Source of the DNA: CAZOEL01 sp964578835
GTDB lineage: Bacteria; Desulfobacterota; Syntrophobacteria; Syntrophobacterales; Syntrophobacteraceae
Assembly (NCBI GenBank): GCA_964578835.1
Contig: CAZOEL010000051.1
Coordinates: 1-49,963 of the forward strand
Direction: 5' to 3'
DNA length: 49,963 bases
Positions 34,911 to 44,730 of this stretch are shown piece after piece. Within the stretch, counting starts at the first letter, position 1; each line of letters begins with the position of its first letter. Position numbers and translations under genes: made by a program. The notes beneath the pieces are model-generated. The model made no database searches. It was not told where the DNA came from and was given only the letters and a program-made list of their open reading frames with translations.

Positions 34911-35927
34911 TCATGGAAGGGGCTTTTCGCTCCTTCCGAGGCAAAGCCTGAGAACGAGAGCTTCCAGCACGACTTCGGGGGAAACGCCGGTGCTTTTCAG
35001 CGCCAGATCGGCATCTCTCAACGCGCCATGAGTTCGGCGCAAATCATCTGTCGTGAAAGACGAGGCCTGTTGCGTGTAATTTTTCAGTATTGTCGGGTAG
35101 AGGTTCAGCAGCTTCCCTATCTGTTGCGCGCTCATCCCCCTTTCCAGGCCATCCTTTACCTGCCATAGCATCCGAACCTGCCTCGCCAAAAGGCCCAGAA
35201 TCGCCAGAGGGGCTTCCCCGCTAACCATGAGCTTTCTCAAGATATGAACAGCTTTCTGGCTTTGGCGCTGTCCTATATGACGAAGGAGCTCGAAGACCGA
35301 AAAAGAACGGTAGCTGCTCACGGTTTGCTTCACGTCTTCCATTTCGATTCTTTCGCGATTCCCCACGTAGATGGACAGTTTCTCCAACTCCTGCATCAGG
35401 CTATGCATTTCGCAGCCGACCAGTTCTCCGAGAAAAGCAGCCGCTTGAGGCGACAGGATCTTTCCATGATGCTTACTGGCGCGGTCCCGAAGCCATCCGG
35501 GAACATCCTTTTCCGATAGAGGGGGAAAATCCACAACTGCGCCGACTGCTGAAACGGCGGCCTCGATCTTTTCGAGGCCTTTCCTTTGGGTAGCTGTGAG
35601 CACCAGGCAGGATGCGGGATTCGGGCGGGCGAGGTAGGAGGCCAGAAGGATTCGCTGCTCCTTGGGCCATGCCTCAATATGCTGAACCATGAGGAGCTGC
35701 CTCGATCCGAACATGGGAAGGGTGCTCAGGCGCGCCGTTACCTGAGCGGCAGTCTGTTCTTTTGCCTGGAGGCGCTCGCCGTTGAAATGCCTCGCCTTGG
35801 CCGGCACGATCTTGTCCAGCAGCAGGTTCCAGGCCTCTTCCATTAGAAAGTCGGCCTCTCCCACGAAGAGATAGATCGGAGCAATGGAGCCGCTTTCCAG
35901 ATGCTTTACAAACTCGAATTGGCGCAT
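34911..35927 (-). CDS. holA: DNA polymerase III delta subunit
   Basis: A 338-residue clamp-loader subunit. Its N terminus IYLFVGEADFLMEEAW is typical of HolA (YLLxGxexxLxxE). A later LLRHIGQRQSQKAVHIL segment is in the conserved third domain. It lies 2 bp after lptE in a leuS-lptE-holA operon, a common order. Confidence 0.9.
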   Translation of the reverse strand: MRQFEFVKHLESGSIAPIYLFVGEADFLMEEAWNLLLDKIVPAKARHFNGERLQAKEQTAAQVTARLSTLPMFGSRQLLMVQHIEAWPKEQRILLASYLARPNPASCLVLTATQRKGLEKIEAAVSAVGAVVDFPPLSEKDVPGWLRDRASKHHGKILSPQAAAFLGELVGCEMHSLMQELEKLSIYVGNRERIEMEDVKQTVSSYRSFSVFELLRHIGQRQSQKAVHILRKLMVSGEAPLAILGLLARQVRMLWQVKDGLERGMSAQQIGKLLNLYPTILKNYTQQASSFTTDDLRRTHGALRDADLALKSTGVSPEVVLEALVLRLCLGRSEKPLP

Positions 35928-35929
35928 TG

Positions 35930-36484
35930 CTAAAAATTATTCAGAAAACGATCGTGAATGCGGATCGCCATTTCGTTGGCCAAAAATTCCAGCGCCTCGC
36001 GCCTGTTGCCAAAATTGACAAGGGGATCGGGATTGTTGATGTCCTGATTCTCCCGATACACCCTGTAGTAGGTGAAGTTGGGGTCCTGCCAGACCACGGT
36101 TCCGTTTCTGGGATCTTCACATCGAATGTCCAAGGTTACGTAAAGCCTGGTCTGGAGGGTCTCGCGCCGTTCGAAGGGCGCCTCTTGCATTCTGTGCGCC
36201 ACGGAAGTGGTGCGGATATTGGTGATGCGGCCTCGAAAGATAACATCCGCGTCCTCTGCGGGAGCCACCTTGTATGGCCCTTTCTGATTGAATTCTCGTC
36301 GCAGAGCGCCGGTAAAAAGACTTCCCAGATCCGGCTCGGAAGTAGCATTCGTAAAGACTGGTATGGCGACGGTCTTGATGCCGGGCCGGGGACCCGAGCC
36401 TTCACCCGTAAAATGATAGCCGCAACCGACAGCCAGGAGAAGAGTAACGGCCAAAACCGAGACCATCCTCGATAGAGCACTCAT
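35930..36484 (-). CDS. lptE: LPS assembly lipoprotein LptE
   Basis: A 184-residue lipoprotein. A signal peptide of about 19 residues ends in LAVGC (lipobox). The mature part starts CGYHFTG, typical of LptE. LptE plugs the LptD barrel in the outer membrane. It shows that the organism has an LPS-type outer membrane. Confidence 0.88.
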   Translation of the reverse strand: MSALSRMVSVLAVTLLLAVGCGYHFTGEGSGPRPGIKTVAIPVFTNATSEPDLGSLFTGALRREFNQKGPYKVAPAEDADVIFRGRITNIRTTSVAHRMQEAPFERRETLQTRLYVTLDIRCEDPRNGTVVWQDPNFTYYRVYRENQDINNPDPLVNFGNRREALEFLANEMAIRIHDRFLNNF

Positions 36485-36511
36485 CTCGCGCCCCCCTTTT
36501 CTCTCACTCTG

Positions 36512-39001
36512 TTAGACTACGATATTGACAAGCTTGCCCGGCACCACGACGACTTTTTTGATCGCTTTGCCTGCAATGAATTCCTGAATGCGCGCATCCC
36601 GGACAGCCATCTTCTCGATATCTTCTCTTGACGCATCGGCTGCTACGTTGAGGCGGCCTCTAAGCTTTCCGTTGACCTGCACGACGATGAGAATCTCTTC
36701 CGTTTTGAGAGCATCTTCTCTCCAGGCCGGCCAGGGCGCATTGGCGATGCTTCCCGTATGCTCGAGCTCCCGCCACAACTCTTCGGCGATATGGGGCGCG
36801 ATGGGAGAGATGAGAAGCACTACGGCGTCCACGGCTTCGCGCAGCACCGGCCAGAAAGCGCCTTCCCGCGCAACGCCCTCCAGCGCCTGGTAAGTCTGGT
36901 TCACCAACTCCATGACGGCGGCGATGGCGGTATTGAAATGGAAGCGCTCCCGGAGGTCTTCCGTTACCTTTTTGATGGTTTGATGGATCTTGCGATGGAG
37001 ATCCGCGAGAGCTCCGGAAAGCTCGCCTTCTCCCGCATATGGCCTGGCGCTTTTAAGTTCGGCTAGATTTTCGGACGCCAAACGCCAGATCCTGGAGAGG
37101 AAGCGGAAAGCCCCTTCAACTCCCTGGTCGCTCCACTCGAGATCTTTTTCCGGCGGGGAAGCAAACAGACAGAAAAGCCTCATGGTGTCAGCCCCGTATG
37201 TCTCCACCATCTCATCGGGATCGACCACGTTCCCCTTGGATTTGCTCATCTTGGAGCCGTCTTTGATCACCATCCCCTGAGTGAGCAGATTGAGAAAAGG
37301 CTCGTCCACATCCAGATAGCCCATATCTCTCAGGACTTTGGTGAAAAAGCGCGAATAGAGAAGATGCAAAACCGCATGTTCGATCCCGCCAATGTACTGG
37401 TTGACGGGCAGCCAATACTTGACCTTCTCTTTGTCGAGCGGACCGTCATGAAAATCGGCGCTGGCGTAGCGAGCGAAGTACCAGGAAGACTCGACAAAAG
37501 TGTCCATCGTGTCGGTCTCTCTGCGCGCCGGGCCGCCACAGACAGGGCAGACGGTATTGACGAAAGATTCGCAGGCCGGCAAAGGAGACCCACCGTTTGG
37601 AAGCAGTGCGACATCGGTCGGCAGCACAACGGGCAGATCTTTTTCCGGAACCGGCGCAACGCCGCATTTATCGCAGTATATGATGGGAATGGGAGCTCCC
37701 CAATAGCGCTGTCGGGATATCCCCCAGTCTCTCAGTCTGTATTGAATGGTTTCTTCTCCAAGGCCATTCTTCGCCAGCTCAGCCGTGATGGCGCGCCTCG
37801 CTTCCTCGGAAGCCATGCCGCTGAAGGCGCCCGAATTCACCAGAACTCCGTCCTCCTCATCGGCTGCGGCGAGGCTTTCAACGGAAGGCGCAACCTCGGC
37901 GCCCACCGGCTTTATCACCAGCTTGACGGGCAGTCCGTATTTTGCGGCAAACTCAAAATCTCTCTGATCGTGAGCGGGAACAGCCATCACAGCGCCCGTG
38001 CCATATTCCATGACGACAAAGTTGGCGACATAGATGGGCATTTTCTCCCCAGTCACTGGATTGATGCAGTAACTGCCGGTAAAAACGCCCTCTTTTTCCA
38101 GCAGCTCGGCTTCCCTGTCGCTACGCTTGGCCTGCTTGGCTTTCTCCATGAATTGACGAACGGCGTGCTCCTCGGGCTTGCCGCTGCACAGGCTCTCCAC
38201 CATAGGATGCTCCGGCGCGATGCTCATGAAGGTGGCGCCGAACAGAGTGTCCGCCCGCGTGGTAAAAACCGTGATCTTTTCATCCCGGGAATCCAGCTGA
38301 AAATGGATTTTGCTTCCAAAGCTCTTCCCGATCCAGTTGCGCTGCATCGTGAGCACGCGCTCGGGCCAGCCGGGAAGCTTATTGGTGTGCTCGAGGAGCT
38401 CTTCCACATACTGGGTGATCTTGAAAAACCACTGCTCCATCTCCTTTTGCACCACCGGCTGATCGCAGCGCCAGCACGCCCCGCCTTCCACCTGTTCGTT
38501 CGCGAGCACCGTCTGGCATGTGTTGCACCAGTTGACATAGGCGCTCCGTTTGTAGGCCAGGCCCTGCTCGTACATCTTGAGGAAGAAAAGCTGCTCCCAG
38601 CGGTAATACGAAACATCGCACGTAGCTATCTCGCGCGACCAGTCGTAGGAGAAGCCGAGCTTCTTGAGCTGATTGCGCATGTAGTCGATATTGTCGTAAG
38701 TCCACTGGGCGGGGTGAGTCTTCGCCTTGATGGCGGCGTTCTCCGCGGGCATCCCGAACGCATCCCAGCCCATGGGATGAAGCACGTTATAACCCTGCAT
38801 CCTCAGGAATCGAGCGACCACATCGCCTATCGAATAATTGCGAACGTGCCCCATGTGGATGCGGCCCGAAGGATATGGAAACATCTCGAGGAGATAGTAC
38901 TTTTCCTTGTCCGGATCGACCCGAACCTCGAAGAGCTTTTCACCTTCCCAGTGATCCTGCCATTTCTTTTCAATGTTTTTGGGACTATATTTTAATTCCA
39001 T
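36512..39001 (-). CDS. leuS: leucyl-tRNA synthetase
   Basis: An 829-residue class Ia synthetase. HIGH-type motif PYPSGRIHMGH near 42, editing CP1 domain, KMSKS (GSKMSKSKGN) near 580. Length normal. First gene of the leuS-lptE-holA operon. Confidence 0.97.
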   Translation of the reverse strand: MELKYSPKNIEKKWQDHWEGEKLFEVRVDPDKEKYYLLEMFPYPSGRIHMGHVRNYSIGDVVARFLRMQGYNVLHPMGWDAFGMPAENAAIKAKTHPAQWTYDNIDYMRNQLKKLGFSYDWSREIATCDVSYYRWEQLFFLKMYEQGLAYKRSAYVNWCNTCQTVLANEQVEGGACWRCDQPVVQKEMEQWFFKITQYVEELLEHTNKLPGWPERVLTMQRNWIGKSFGSKIHFQLDSRDEKITVFTTRADTLFGATFMSIAPEHPMVESLCSGKPEEHAVRQFMEKAKQAKRSDREAELLEKEGVFTGSYCINPVTGEKMPIYVANFVVMEYGTGAVMAVPAHDQRDFEFAAKYGLPVKLVIKPVGAEVAPSVESLAAADEEDGVLVNSGAFSGMASEEARRAITAELAKNGLGEETIQYRLRDWGISRQRYWGAPIPIIYCDKCGVAPVPEKDLPVVLPTDVALLPNGGSPLPACESFVNTVCPVCGGPARRETDTMDTFVESSWYFARYASADFHDGPLDKEKVKYWLPVNQYIGGIEHAVLHLLYSRFFTKVLRDMGYLDVDEPFLNLLTQGMVIKDGSKMSKSKGNVVDPDEMVETYGADTMRLFCLFASPPEKDLEWSDQGVEGAFRFLSRIWRLASENLAELKSARPYAGEGELSGALADLHRKIHQTIKKVTEDLRERFHFNTAIAAVMELVNQTYQALEGVAREGAFWPVLREAVDAVVLLISPIAPHIAEELWRELEHTGSIANAPWPAWREDALKTEEILIVVQVNGKLRGRLNVAADASREDIEKMAVRDARIQEFIAGKAIKKVVVVPGKLVNIVV

Positions 39002-39222
39002 GAAGATAACCTTCTGTCGATATCATGAACGTAGACGAGACGCTTCCCGGACGAAATCGTCCGGATATTGAGCGCATGGACCAGATTTCAACCTCCGCAA
39101 AGGTTGCCGATTTGTAGCACATGCCATTCCATTTAGCAACATGAAGGCCGGTCCCCAGACAGCCGACAGGCGGGGCGCATCTCATATTGTGTAAATCGGA
39201 GTTTTGCTTTATACGAAGGTCG

Positions 39223-40329
39223 ATGAACGAGCACATTATCGAAATCACAAACGTATCGAAGTCCTTCGGCGGCCATGCGGCTTTACGCAGTGTAAATCTC
39301 CAGGTCGAACGGGGCGAATTCCTCACGCTTCTCGGGCCATCCGGATGCGGGAAGACTACTCTTTTGCGCCTGATTGCAGGCCTGGACTCGCCAAGCTCCG
39401 GAAAAATACTCCTGAACGGCGAGGACATGACGTTTCTGCCGGCCGAAAAACGTCCCATAAACACCGTCTTTCAGAGTTACGCCCTTTTCCCTCACATGAG
39501 CGTGTTCGATAACGTCGCGTTTGGCCCCAAGGTCAAGGGCTTGAGCAGGAAAGAGGTCGAAGCGAGAGTCATGGAAGCTCTCGCGATGGTAAGTCTTGAA
39601 GAGTATGCAAAGAGGAAGCCAGGCCAGTTGAGCGGAGGTCAGCAGCAGCGGGTAGCCATCGCTCGAGCGATTGTGAATAAGCCTCTTGTCCTGTTGCTCG
39701 ACGAGCCTCTGAACGCTCTCGACTACAATCTCCGCAAGGCCATGCAGTTGGAGCTCAGACAATTCCAGCGACAGCTTGGAATTACTTTTATCTTTGTCAC
39801 TCATGACCAGGAAGAGGCGCTCTCCATGTCAAACCGCATAGTGGTGATGAACGATGGAAAGATAGAGCAGAGCGGAGCGCCAAAGGAAGTCTACAAATTC
39901 CCGCGGAACCTTTTCGTGGCGAAGTTCCTCGGAGAGACCAATATTCTCGAGGGCAAGGTCCGGAACACAAATTCTCACCGGCTCGATCTCTCGCTGGAAG
40001 GCATGCCCGTCTCCGTCTATAAGCCTTCCGAAAACCATGGCCGGCTCCAGCCGGGCTCTCGAGTGAATGTGCTGATTCGTCCTGAAGATTTGCGGATCTG
40101 GAGGCGCGATGAGCTGCAGGATGGCACGGAGCTTTTCTCGGCGACGGTCGAGGAAGTGATCTATAAAGGCGCCACTGTCGATCTAGTCTTGCGGCTGACG
40201 ACGGGAAGATTGCTCTCCGCCAGCCGGTTCCTGAATGAAAAGAACGATGGGGCCGTCTTTTTGATGGGCGAGCAAGTTTTTTTAGATTGGGCGTCCGGCC
40301 GGGAGGTCATCTTGCCGCATGAAACGTGA
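39223..40329 (+). CDS. potA: ABC transporter ATP-binding protein, PotA-like
   Basis: A 368-residue ATPase with Walker A GPSGCGKTT, signature LSGGQQQR, Walker B LLLDEPLNALD and a C-terminal TOBE domain (about 280-360). The start is set at the ATG of MNEHIIEITNVSKSFGG; 12 upstream codons have no support. It resembles spermidine/putrescine importers. It overlaps the permease gene by 11 bp. Confidence 0.88.
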   Translation: MNEHIIEITNVSKSFGGHAALRSVNLQVERGEFLTLLGPSGCGKTTLLRLIAGLDSPSSGKILLNGEDMTFLPAEKRPINTVFQSYALFPHMSVFDNVAFGPKVKGLSRKEVEARVMEALAMVSLEEYAKRKPGQLSGGQQQRVAIARAIVNKPLVLLLDEPLNALDYNLRKAMQLELRQFQRQLGITFIFVTHDQEEALSMSNRIVVMNDGKIEQSGAPKEVYKFPRNLFVAKFLGETNILEGKVRNTNSHRLDLSLEGMPVSVYKPSENHGRLQPGSRVNVLIRPEDLRIWRRDELQDGTELFSATVEEVIYKGATVDLVLRLTTGRLLSASRFLNEKNDGAVFLMGEQVFLDWASGREVILPHET

Positions 40330-41167
40330 AGATCCCTTCAAGTGGGTCTCTGTCGGGACCATCTGGTTGTGGCTGGGTCTTTTCGCGCTCGTTCCGACCC
40401 TTATGATGCTTGCGGCAAGCTTCTTGACCCGCGGCGAAGAAACATTCTTCGAGCTCACGCCGACTGCCGCCAATTATCTCCGCATGTTGGACCCTTTGTA
40501 TATCGGAGTCTTTCAAAGCTCCTTCAACCTTGCGGCGCTCACAACGCTTTTCTGTCTCGCTGCGGGCTATCCCTTCGCATATTTTCTGACCCGGGTTAGG
40601 AGCCGCTACAAGAATCTGCTTCTGCTCCTCGTCATCATACCCTTCTGGACGAGCTCGCTCGTGCGGACCTATGCGCTCATCATCATCCTGAAGACAAAGG
40701 GCGTTCTAAACAGCGTTCTGCTCTGGACGGGCTTGATCGATCGTCCGCTCGCCCTACTCTACACCGACGCAGCCGTACTCGTCGGCCTCACCTATTCGCT
40801 CTTGCCTTTCATGATTCTACCGCTCTACGCTTCCATCGAAAAGCTGGATCATCGCCTCATAGAAGCGGCAAGAGATCTCGGGGCGAGCAAAACGATAATT
40901 TTCGCCCGCATCATCATTCCGCTCACCCTGCCCGGGATCATTGCCGGATGCATACTCGTTTTTCTTCCGGCGCTCGGAATGTTTTACATTCCGGACCTGC
41001 TCGGCGGAGCAAAAACAATGCTCGTTGGAAACCTCATAAAGAATCAGTTCCTGTCCGCCCGTGACTGGCCCTTCGGCGCAGCCCTGAGCGTGGCTCTGAC
41101 GCTTGTCATGGCCTGCATGCTCGCCATTTACTATAAAACCGGCAAAGCAGCCTTCAAAGAGCGCTAA
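40319..41167 (+). CDS. potB: ABC transporter permease, PotB-like
   Basis: A 282-residue integral membrane protein with about six helices and the EAA-type loop (LIEAARDLGASKTIIFARIIIPLTLPG). It matches PotB. The second permease (PotC) and the binding protein (PotD) that normally follow are missing: the next gene is on the other strand. Confidence 0.88.
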   Translation: MKREDPFKWVSVGTIWLWLGLFALVPTLMMLAASFLTRGEETFFELTPTAANYLRMLDPLYIGVFQSSFNLAALTTLFCLAAGYPFAYFLTRVRSRYKNLLLLLVIIPFWTSSLVRTYALIIILKTKGVLNSVLLWTGLIDRPLALLYTDAAVLVGLTYSLLPFMILPLYASIEKLDHRLIEAARDLGASKTIIFARIIIPLTLPGIIAGCILVFLPALGMFYIPDLLGGAKTMLVGNLIKNQFLSARDWPFGAALSVALTLVMACMLAIYYKTGKAAFKER

Positions 41168-41204
41168 ATAAGGAGAATCGCTTTTCACCTCTTCATGGAA
41201 TGAC

Positions 41205-41954
41205 CTACGCCGCAGATCTTCTTCGCTGAAGAACATTTCCGCGGACCCCTACGGTCACTTCTTCTATGGGAAGAGTCTTTCCGGATGCTTCCAACCCTTT
41301 TCTGACGATGGCCGGCAAAGCGGAACAACAGGGAACCTCCATATCCAGAACCGTAACGCTCCTGATGTTCGCAGCCCGGAATATTTCCGCAAATTTCTTT
41401 ACATATTCATTTGCGTCATCAAACTTCGGGCATCCTATCAACACCGCCCTACCCTGCACGAAATCCCGATGGAAATTGGGATAAGCCACAGGAGCGCAGT
41501 CGGCGGCTATCAGCAGATCGGCCTCCTTGAGAAAGGGCGCGTTGGGAGGAACAAGCCTTATCTGCACCGGCCAATGAGAAAGAGCCGATTCCGCCTCGCC
41601 GCCCTTTGCGACAGGCGCCGCATCGCCACGATCAACATCGAAGGTGCGGACCTGGCTCGACGGGCAACCACACGGCAGAGGCTGCAACACTGCTTTCTTT
41701 TCCTCTTCCTTTTTCTTGAGATAATGCTCGACGGCCTCGGGATCGAACTCCTCCGACTCTCGCTCAACGATTCTCAAGGCGTCCTGCGGACATTCTCCCA
41801 AACAAGCGCCCAGACCATCGCAATAGACTTCCGAAACGAGCTTCGCCTTCCCGTCTATTATCGCAATGGCGCCCTCTGCGCAGGAAGTGACGCAGTTCCC
41901 GCAGCCGTCGCAGCGCTCTTCATCGATTTCTATGATTTTTCTATAGGACTTCAT
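41205..41954 (-). CDS. 4Fe-4S ferredoxin-domain protein
   Basis: A 249-residue protein. The N-terminal two-cluster ferredoxin region (CDGCGNCVTSC and CDGLGACLGEC) is followed by a linker with CGCPSS and a C-terminal domain with LIAADCAPVAY and IGCPKFDD. The start is set at 41954 with AAGGAG. It is the last gene of an operon behind hcp and the HD gene, probably an electron carrier or sensor for that system. Confidence 0.78.
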   Translation of the reverse strand: MKSYRKIIEIDEERCDGCGNCVTSCAEGAIAIIDGKAKLVSEVYCDGLGACLGECPQDALRIVERESEEFDPEAVEHYLKKKEEEKKAVLQPLPCGCPSSQVRTFDVDRGDAAPVAKGGEAESALSHWPVQIRLVPPNAPFLKEADLLIAADCAPVAYPNFHRDFVQGRAVLIGCPKFDDANEYVKKFAEIFRAANIRSVTVLDMEVPCCSALPAIVRKGLEASGKTLPIEEVTVGVRGNVLQRRRSAA

Positions 41955-42009
41955 GCTCACTCTCCTTATATGATTCTCTCGAGCCCCGAATGGATAATCG
42001 TTAGGACGC

Positions 42010-42747
42010 TTACTCGCGTCTTTTCAGCAGCGCGTCTTCGGCAAGACTTTTGCCTGTTTCCGTAAAGAAGCTCTTTTCGATCAGCGCCGCAATCCTTTGG
42101 GGCTCCGACTGCTTTTCTTTTTGATTCTCTTCAATATTGACAATTAGATCCGCATCATAGAGGCACTTGTAGTTCACCGTTTCATCATCCCTCGGATGAT
42201 GGTGATGCGCGATTATGTCGCAGACTTCTTCGATCAGCTCCGCTCTCGCCCCGAGCCCCTCCAGGATTTCTCGCGCGATGGGCGGCCCTTCTTCTTCCTG
42301 GTAGCGGGCGGCCGTGCTGTTGTATTTGCGTTCAGCCTCTTTTATGCCTATGTCATGCAGGTACGCGGCCGCAAGCACCACTGCGGGGTCTCCCCTCTCG
42401 GCTTTAACGATCTGCTCGGCGTATCTGGCGACTTTCGTAGCGTGCCCGATCCTCTTGAAGTCCTGCTTGAAATAGCGTTTCATCTCCAGGGCCACGCGAT
42501 CCTTCAGCAGATCATCCCTCTTCGCCATGAGCTCAGGCGGGAGATCCCCGAGGCATTGCGAGGCAAACTTGCAGTAGGAAGCGCAGCCGAAGTCCATCTT
42601 AGGATTCACGAACTTGTTCCCGCACTTTTTGCATTTCCGGCTCGACTCATCTTTGAAGAACTCGACGGGATGGCCGCACTGCGGACATTCCACTTCGAAG
42701 ATGGCGCCGGACTCCCAATATCTGCTGTCCTGTCCCGGGCATTTCAT
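42010..42747 (-). CDS. HD-domain phosphohydrolase with zinc ribbon
   Basis: A 245-residue protein. The N-terminal zinc ribbon (CPQCGHPVEF; CKKCGNKF) and CASYCKFASQC cysteines are followed by an HD domain (HATKVARY, then YLHDIG, then HHHHPRD). It lies 77 bp after hcp on the same strand. Substrate unknown; the cysteine-rich front suggests a metal or Fe-S site. Confidence 0.8.
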   Translation of the reverse strand: MKCPGQDSRYWESGAIFEVECPQCGHPVEFFKDESSRKCKKCGNKFVNPKMDFGCASYCKFASQCLGDLPPELMAKRDDLLKDRVALEMKRYFKQDFKRIGHATKVARYAEQIVKAERGDPAVVLAAAYLHDIGIKEAERKYNSTAARYQEEEGPPIAREILEGLGARAELIEEVCDIIAHHHHPRDDETVNYKCLYDADLIVNIEENQKEKQSEPQRIAALIEKSFFTETGKSLAEDALLKRRE

Positions 42748-42824
42748 ATTCTTCCTCCTTTAGAGGGGCTTCAGGCTTCCTGCGCCCTCCCCCCCTCTAT
42801 CCGCATTCCACTTCCCCCACGCCT

Positions 42825-44453
42825 TTAGCCCAAGATGGCTTTCAGATCTTCATCCGGCGTGGTAATCGGTTTGATGTCAAAATTCTTCACGAGCACTTCC
42901 AGCACGTTCGGGCTGATGAAAGCGGGCAGCGACGGGCCAAGCCGGATGTTCTTGATCCCCAGGTGCAGGAGGGTCAGTAAAATCGCAACGGCTTTCTGCT
43001 CGTACCATGAAAGAACCAGAGAAAGCGGCAGATCGTTCACGCCCACGTTGAAAGCGTTGGCAAGCGCCAGGGCGATCTGAACCGCCGAGTAGGCGTCGTT
43101 GCACTGGCCGACGTCGAGAAGTCTTGGAATCCCGCCGATATCGCCCAGATCTTTGTCGAAGAAGCGAAACTTGCCGCACGCCAGGGTGAGAACCATGCAG
43201 TCCTTGGGAACCTTCTCGACAAATTCCGTGTAGTAATTGCGTCCGGGCTTTGCTCCGTCGCAGCCGGCCACCAGAAAGAAGTGTCTGATATCTTTGTTTT
43301 TGACCGCTTCGATAACCGTTCCGGCAACCCCCAGCACCGTATTTCTCGCAAATCCCACGGTGACTTCCTTGCCGTTGACATCGGATGCAAAACCGGGAAG
43401 CTCGAGAGCCTTCTTTATGGCGGGCTCAAAGTTCCGATCGGTTATGTGCGTCACGCCCGGCCAGGCGACGAGACCGGTGGTGAAGATATTGTCCTTGTAA
43501 GATTCCTGGGGCTTTTGGATGCAATTGGTAGTCATCACGATAGCGCCGGGAAACTGAGAGAACTCCTTCTGCTGATTCTGCCAGGCCGTTCCGTAGTGGC
43601 CGTAGAAGTGGGGATACTTCTTGAGCGCTGGATAGGCGTGAGTCGGAAGCATCTCACCGTGCGTGTACACGTAGATGCCCTTGCCTTCGGTCTGCTTCAG
43701 AAGCTCTTCCAGATCCTTGAGATCGTGGCCGGAGATGGCGATGGCCTTCCCCTTCTTTGCCCCGAGCGGCACCTTTGTGGGAGCCGGATGGCCGTATGAG
43801 CCCGTATTGCCGGCGTCCAGAAGCTCCATTGTTCTCAGGTTCACTTCGCCGCACTTGAGCACAAGCCCGATCCAGTCGTTGAGGGGCAGGTCCTTTCTCA
43901 GAAGCGAACCCAGCCCTTCGTGGATGAAGGCGTACACAGCATCGTCTTCCTGCCCGAGTATCTGCGCATGATCGGCGTAGGCGCAGACTCCCTTGATCCC
44001 GAAGAGCAGTATGTGCTGCAGGGACAAGATATCGGGATCGATTTCGGTATCCGCCTTGAGTCCGACCTGCTCGCCCTGACTCGCCATGCCCTGAACGGTG
44101 TCCTCGGGCCGGAAGGAAGCCGCCGGGTCGGAAAACTCCACTTTGCCGCCTGCAGCGCCGACTTTCTCCTTGAGCCCTTCTCGCAAAACCACCGACTTGC
44201 GTATGAGCCCCACCAAACGGTCCGAATCGAAATTCACATTGGTGAGGGTGGAAAACATGGCCTGGCACGTGAAGACGTCTACATCCCTATCGGTCACGCC
44301 CACTTTGCGGCCCTCGACAGCATAAAGGGAGAGCCCCTTTAGAGCATAAACCAGGAGATCCTGAAGAGCAGCCACATCCGGTTGCTTCCCGCACACGCCT
44401 ATCTTCTCGCATCCTTCGCCCTTAGCCGCCTGCTCGCATTGATAACAAAACAT
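42825..44453 (-). CDS. hcp: hydroxylamine reductase / hybrid cluster protein
   Basis: A 542-residue Hcp. The N-terminal Cys set (CYQCEQ, then CEKIGVCGK) is typical of the Desulfovibrio-type protein. Family residues for the hybrid cluster lie further on (GCDGAKPG; LACGKFRF; DVGQCNDAYSA). Hcp reduces hydroxylamine or NO-derived species and functions in protein S-nitrosylation or NO defence. It is divergent from a Crp/Fnr regulator with two operator-like boxes between them. Confidence 0.95.
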   Translation of the reverse strand: MFCYQCEQAAKGEGCEKIGVCGKQPDVAALQDLLVYALKGLSLYAVEGRKVGVTDRDVDVFTCQAMFSTLTNVNFDSDRLVGLIRKSVVLREGLKEKVGAAGGKVEFSDPAASFRPEDTVQGMASQGEQVGLKADTEIDPDILSLQHILLFGIKGVCAYADHAQILGQEDDAVYAFIHEGLGSLLRKDLPLNDWIGLVLKCGEVNLRTMELLDAGNTGSYGHPAPTKVPLGAKKGKAIAISGHDLKDLEELLKQTEGKGIYVYTHGEMLPTHAYPALKKYPHFYGHYGTAWQNQQKEFSQFPGAIVMTTNCIQKPQESYKDNIFTTGLVAWPGVTHITDRNFEPAIKKALELPGFASDVNGKEVTVGFARNTVLGVAGTVIEAVKNKDIRHFFLVAGCDGAKPGRNYYTEFVEKVPKDCMVLTLACGKFRFFDKDLGDIGGIPRLLDVGQCNDAYSAVQIALALANAFNVGVNDLPLSLVLSWYEQKAVAILLTLLHLGIKNIRLGPSLPAFISPNVLEVLVKNFDIKPITTPDEDLKAILG

Positions 44454-44579
44454 AGTCTACTTTCCTTTCTCTCTGAATGGGGTTTCCTGTTTCTTTTCTC
44501 TATATCGAAAAAGCTGACTTCATCTTTCGGCGATCCCGATCTTCAGGGAGTATATTAATTATAACCCGCCGCACATTCA

Positions 44580-44593
44580 TTGATTTAGATCAA
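44580..44593. promoter_or_regulatory. FNR-type box upstream of hcp
   Basis: TTGAT-TTAG-ATCAA, a perfect FNR-type palindrome. A minus-strand TAATAT at 44557-44552 would place its centre at -41.5 relative to the hcp start, the usual class II activation position; an overlapping TATAAT would place it at about -35.5. Confidence 0.65.
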
Positions 44594-44678
44594 GAGAGCC
44601 CGTTTTTTCCTCTCACCCGCTCCAGCCTCTCTTCTCCTTCCTTTTGAGCCTACAATAGAGCATGCTGGGGATATTCGC

Positions 44679-44694
44679 TTTGACCTACGTCAAA
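44679..44694. promoter_or_regulatory. TTTGAC-N4-GTCAAA palindrome upstream of the Crp/Fnr gene
   Basis: TTTGAC-CTAC-GTCAAA, a perfect 16-bp palindrome 36 bp before the regulator ATG. This fits HcpR/DNR-type Crp/Fnr boxes as I recall them. Likely autoregulation and hcp control by the divergent regulator. Confidence 0.65.
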
Positions 44695-44730
44695 GGAAGG
44701 TGCTATTTTTTATCCAAGGGGGTAATTGTT

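Noticed and set aside
37364..38995. A 543-codon plus-strand frame across leuS
   Set aside because: Antisense to a clear leuS gene; the length comes from GC-biased third positions.
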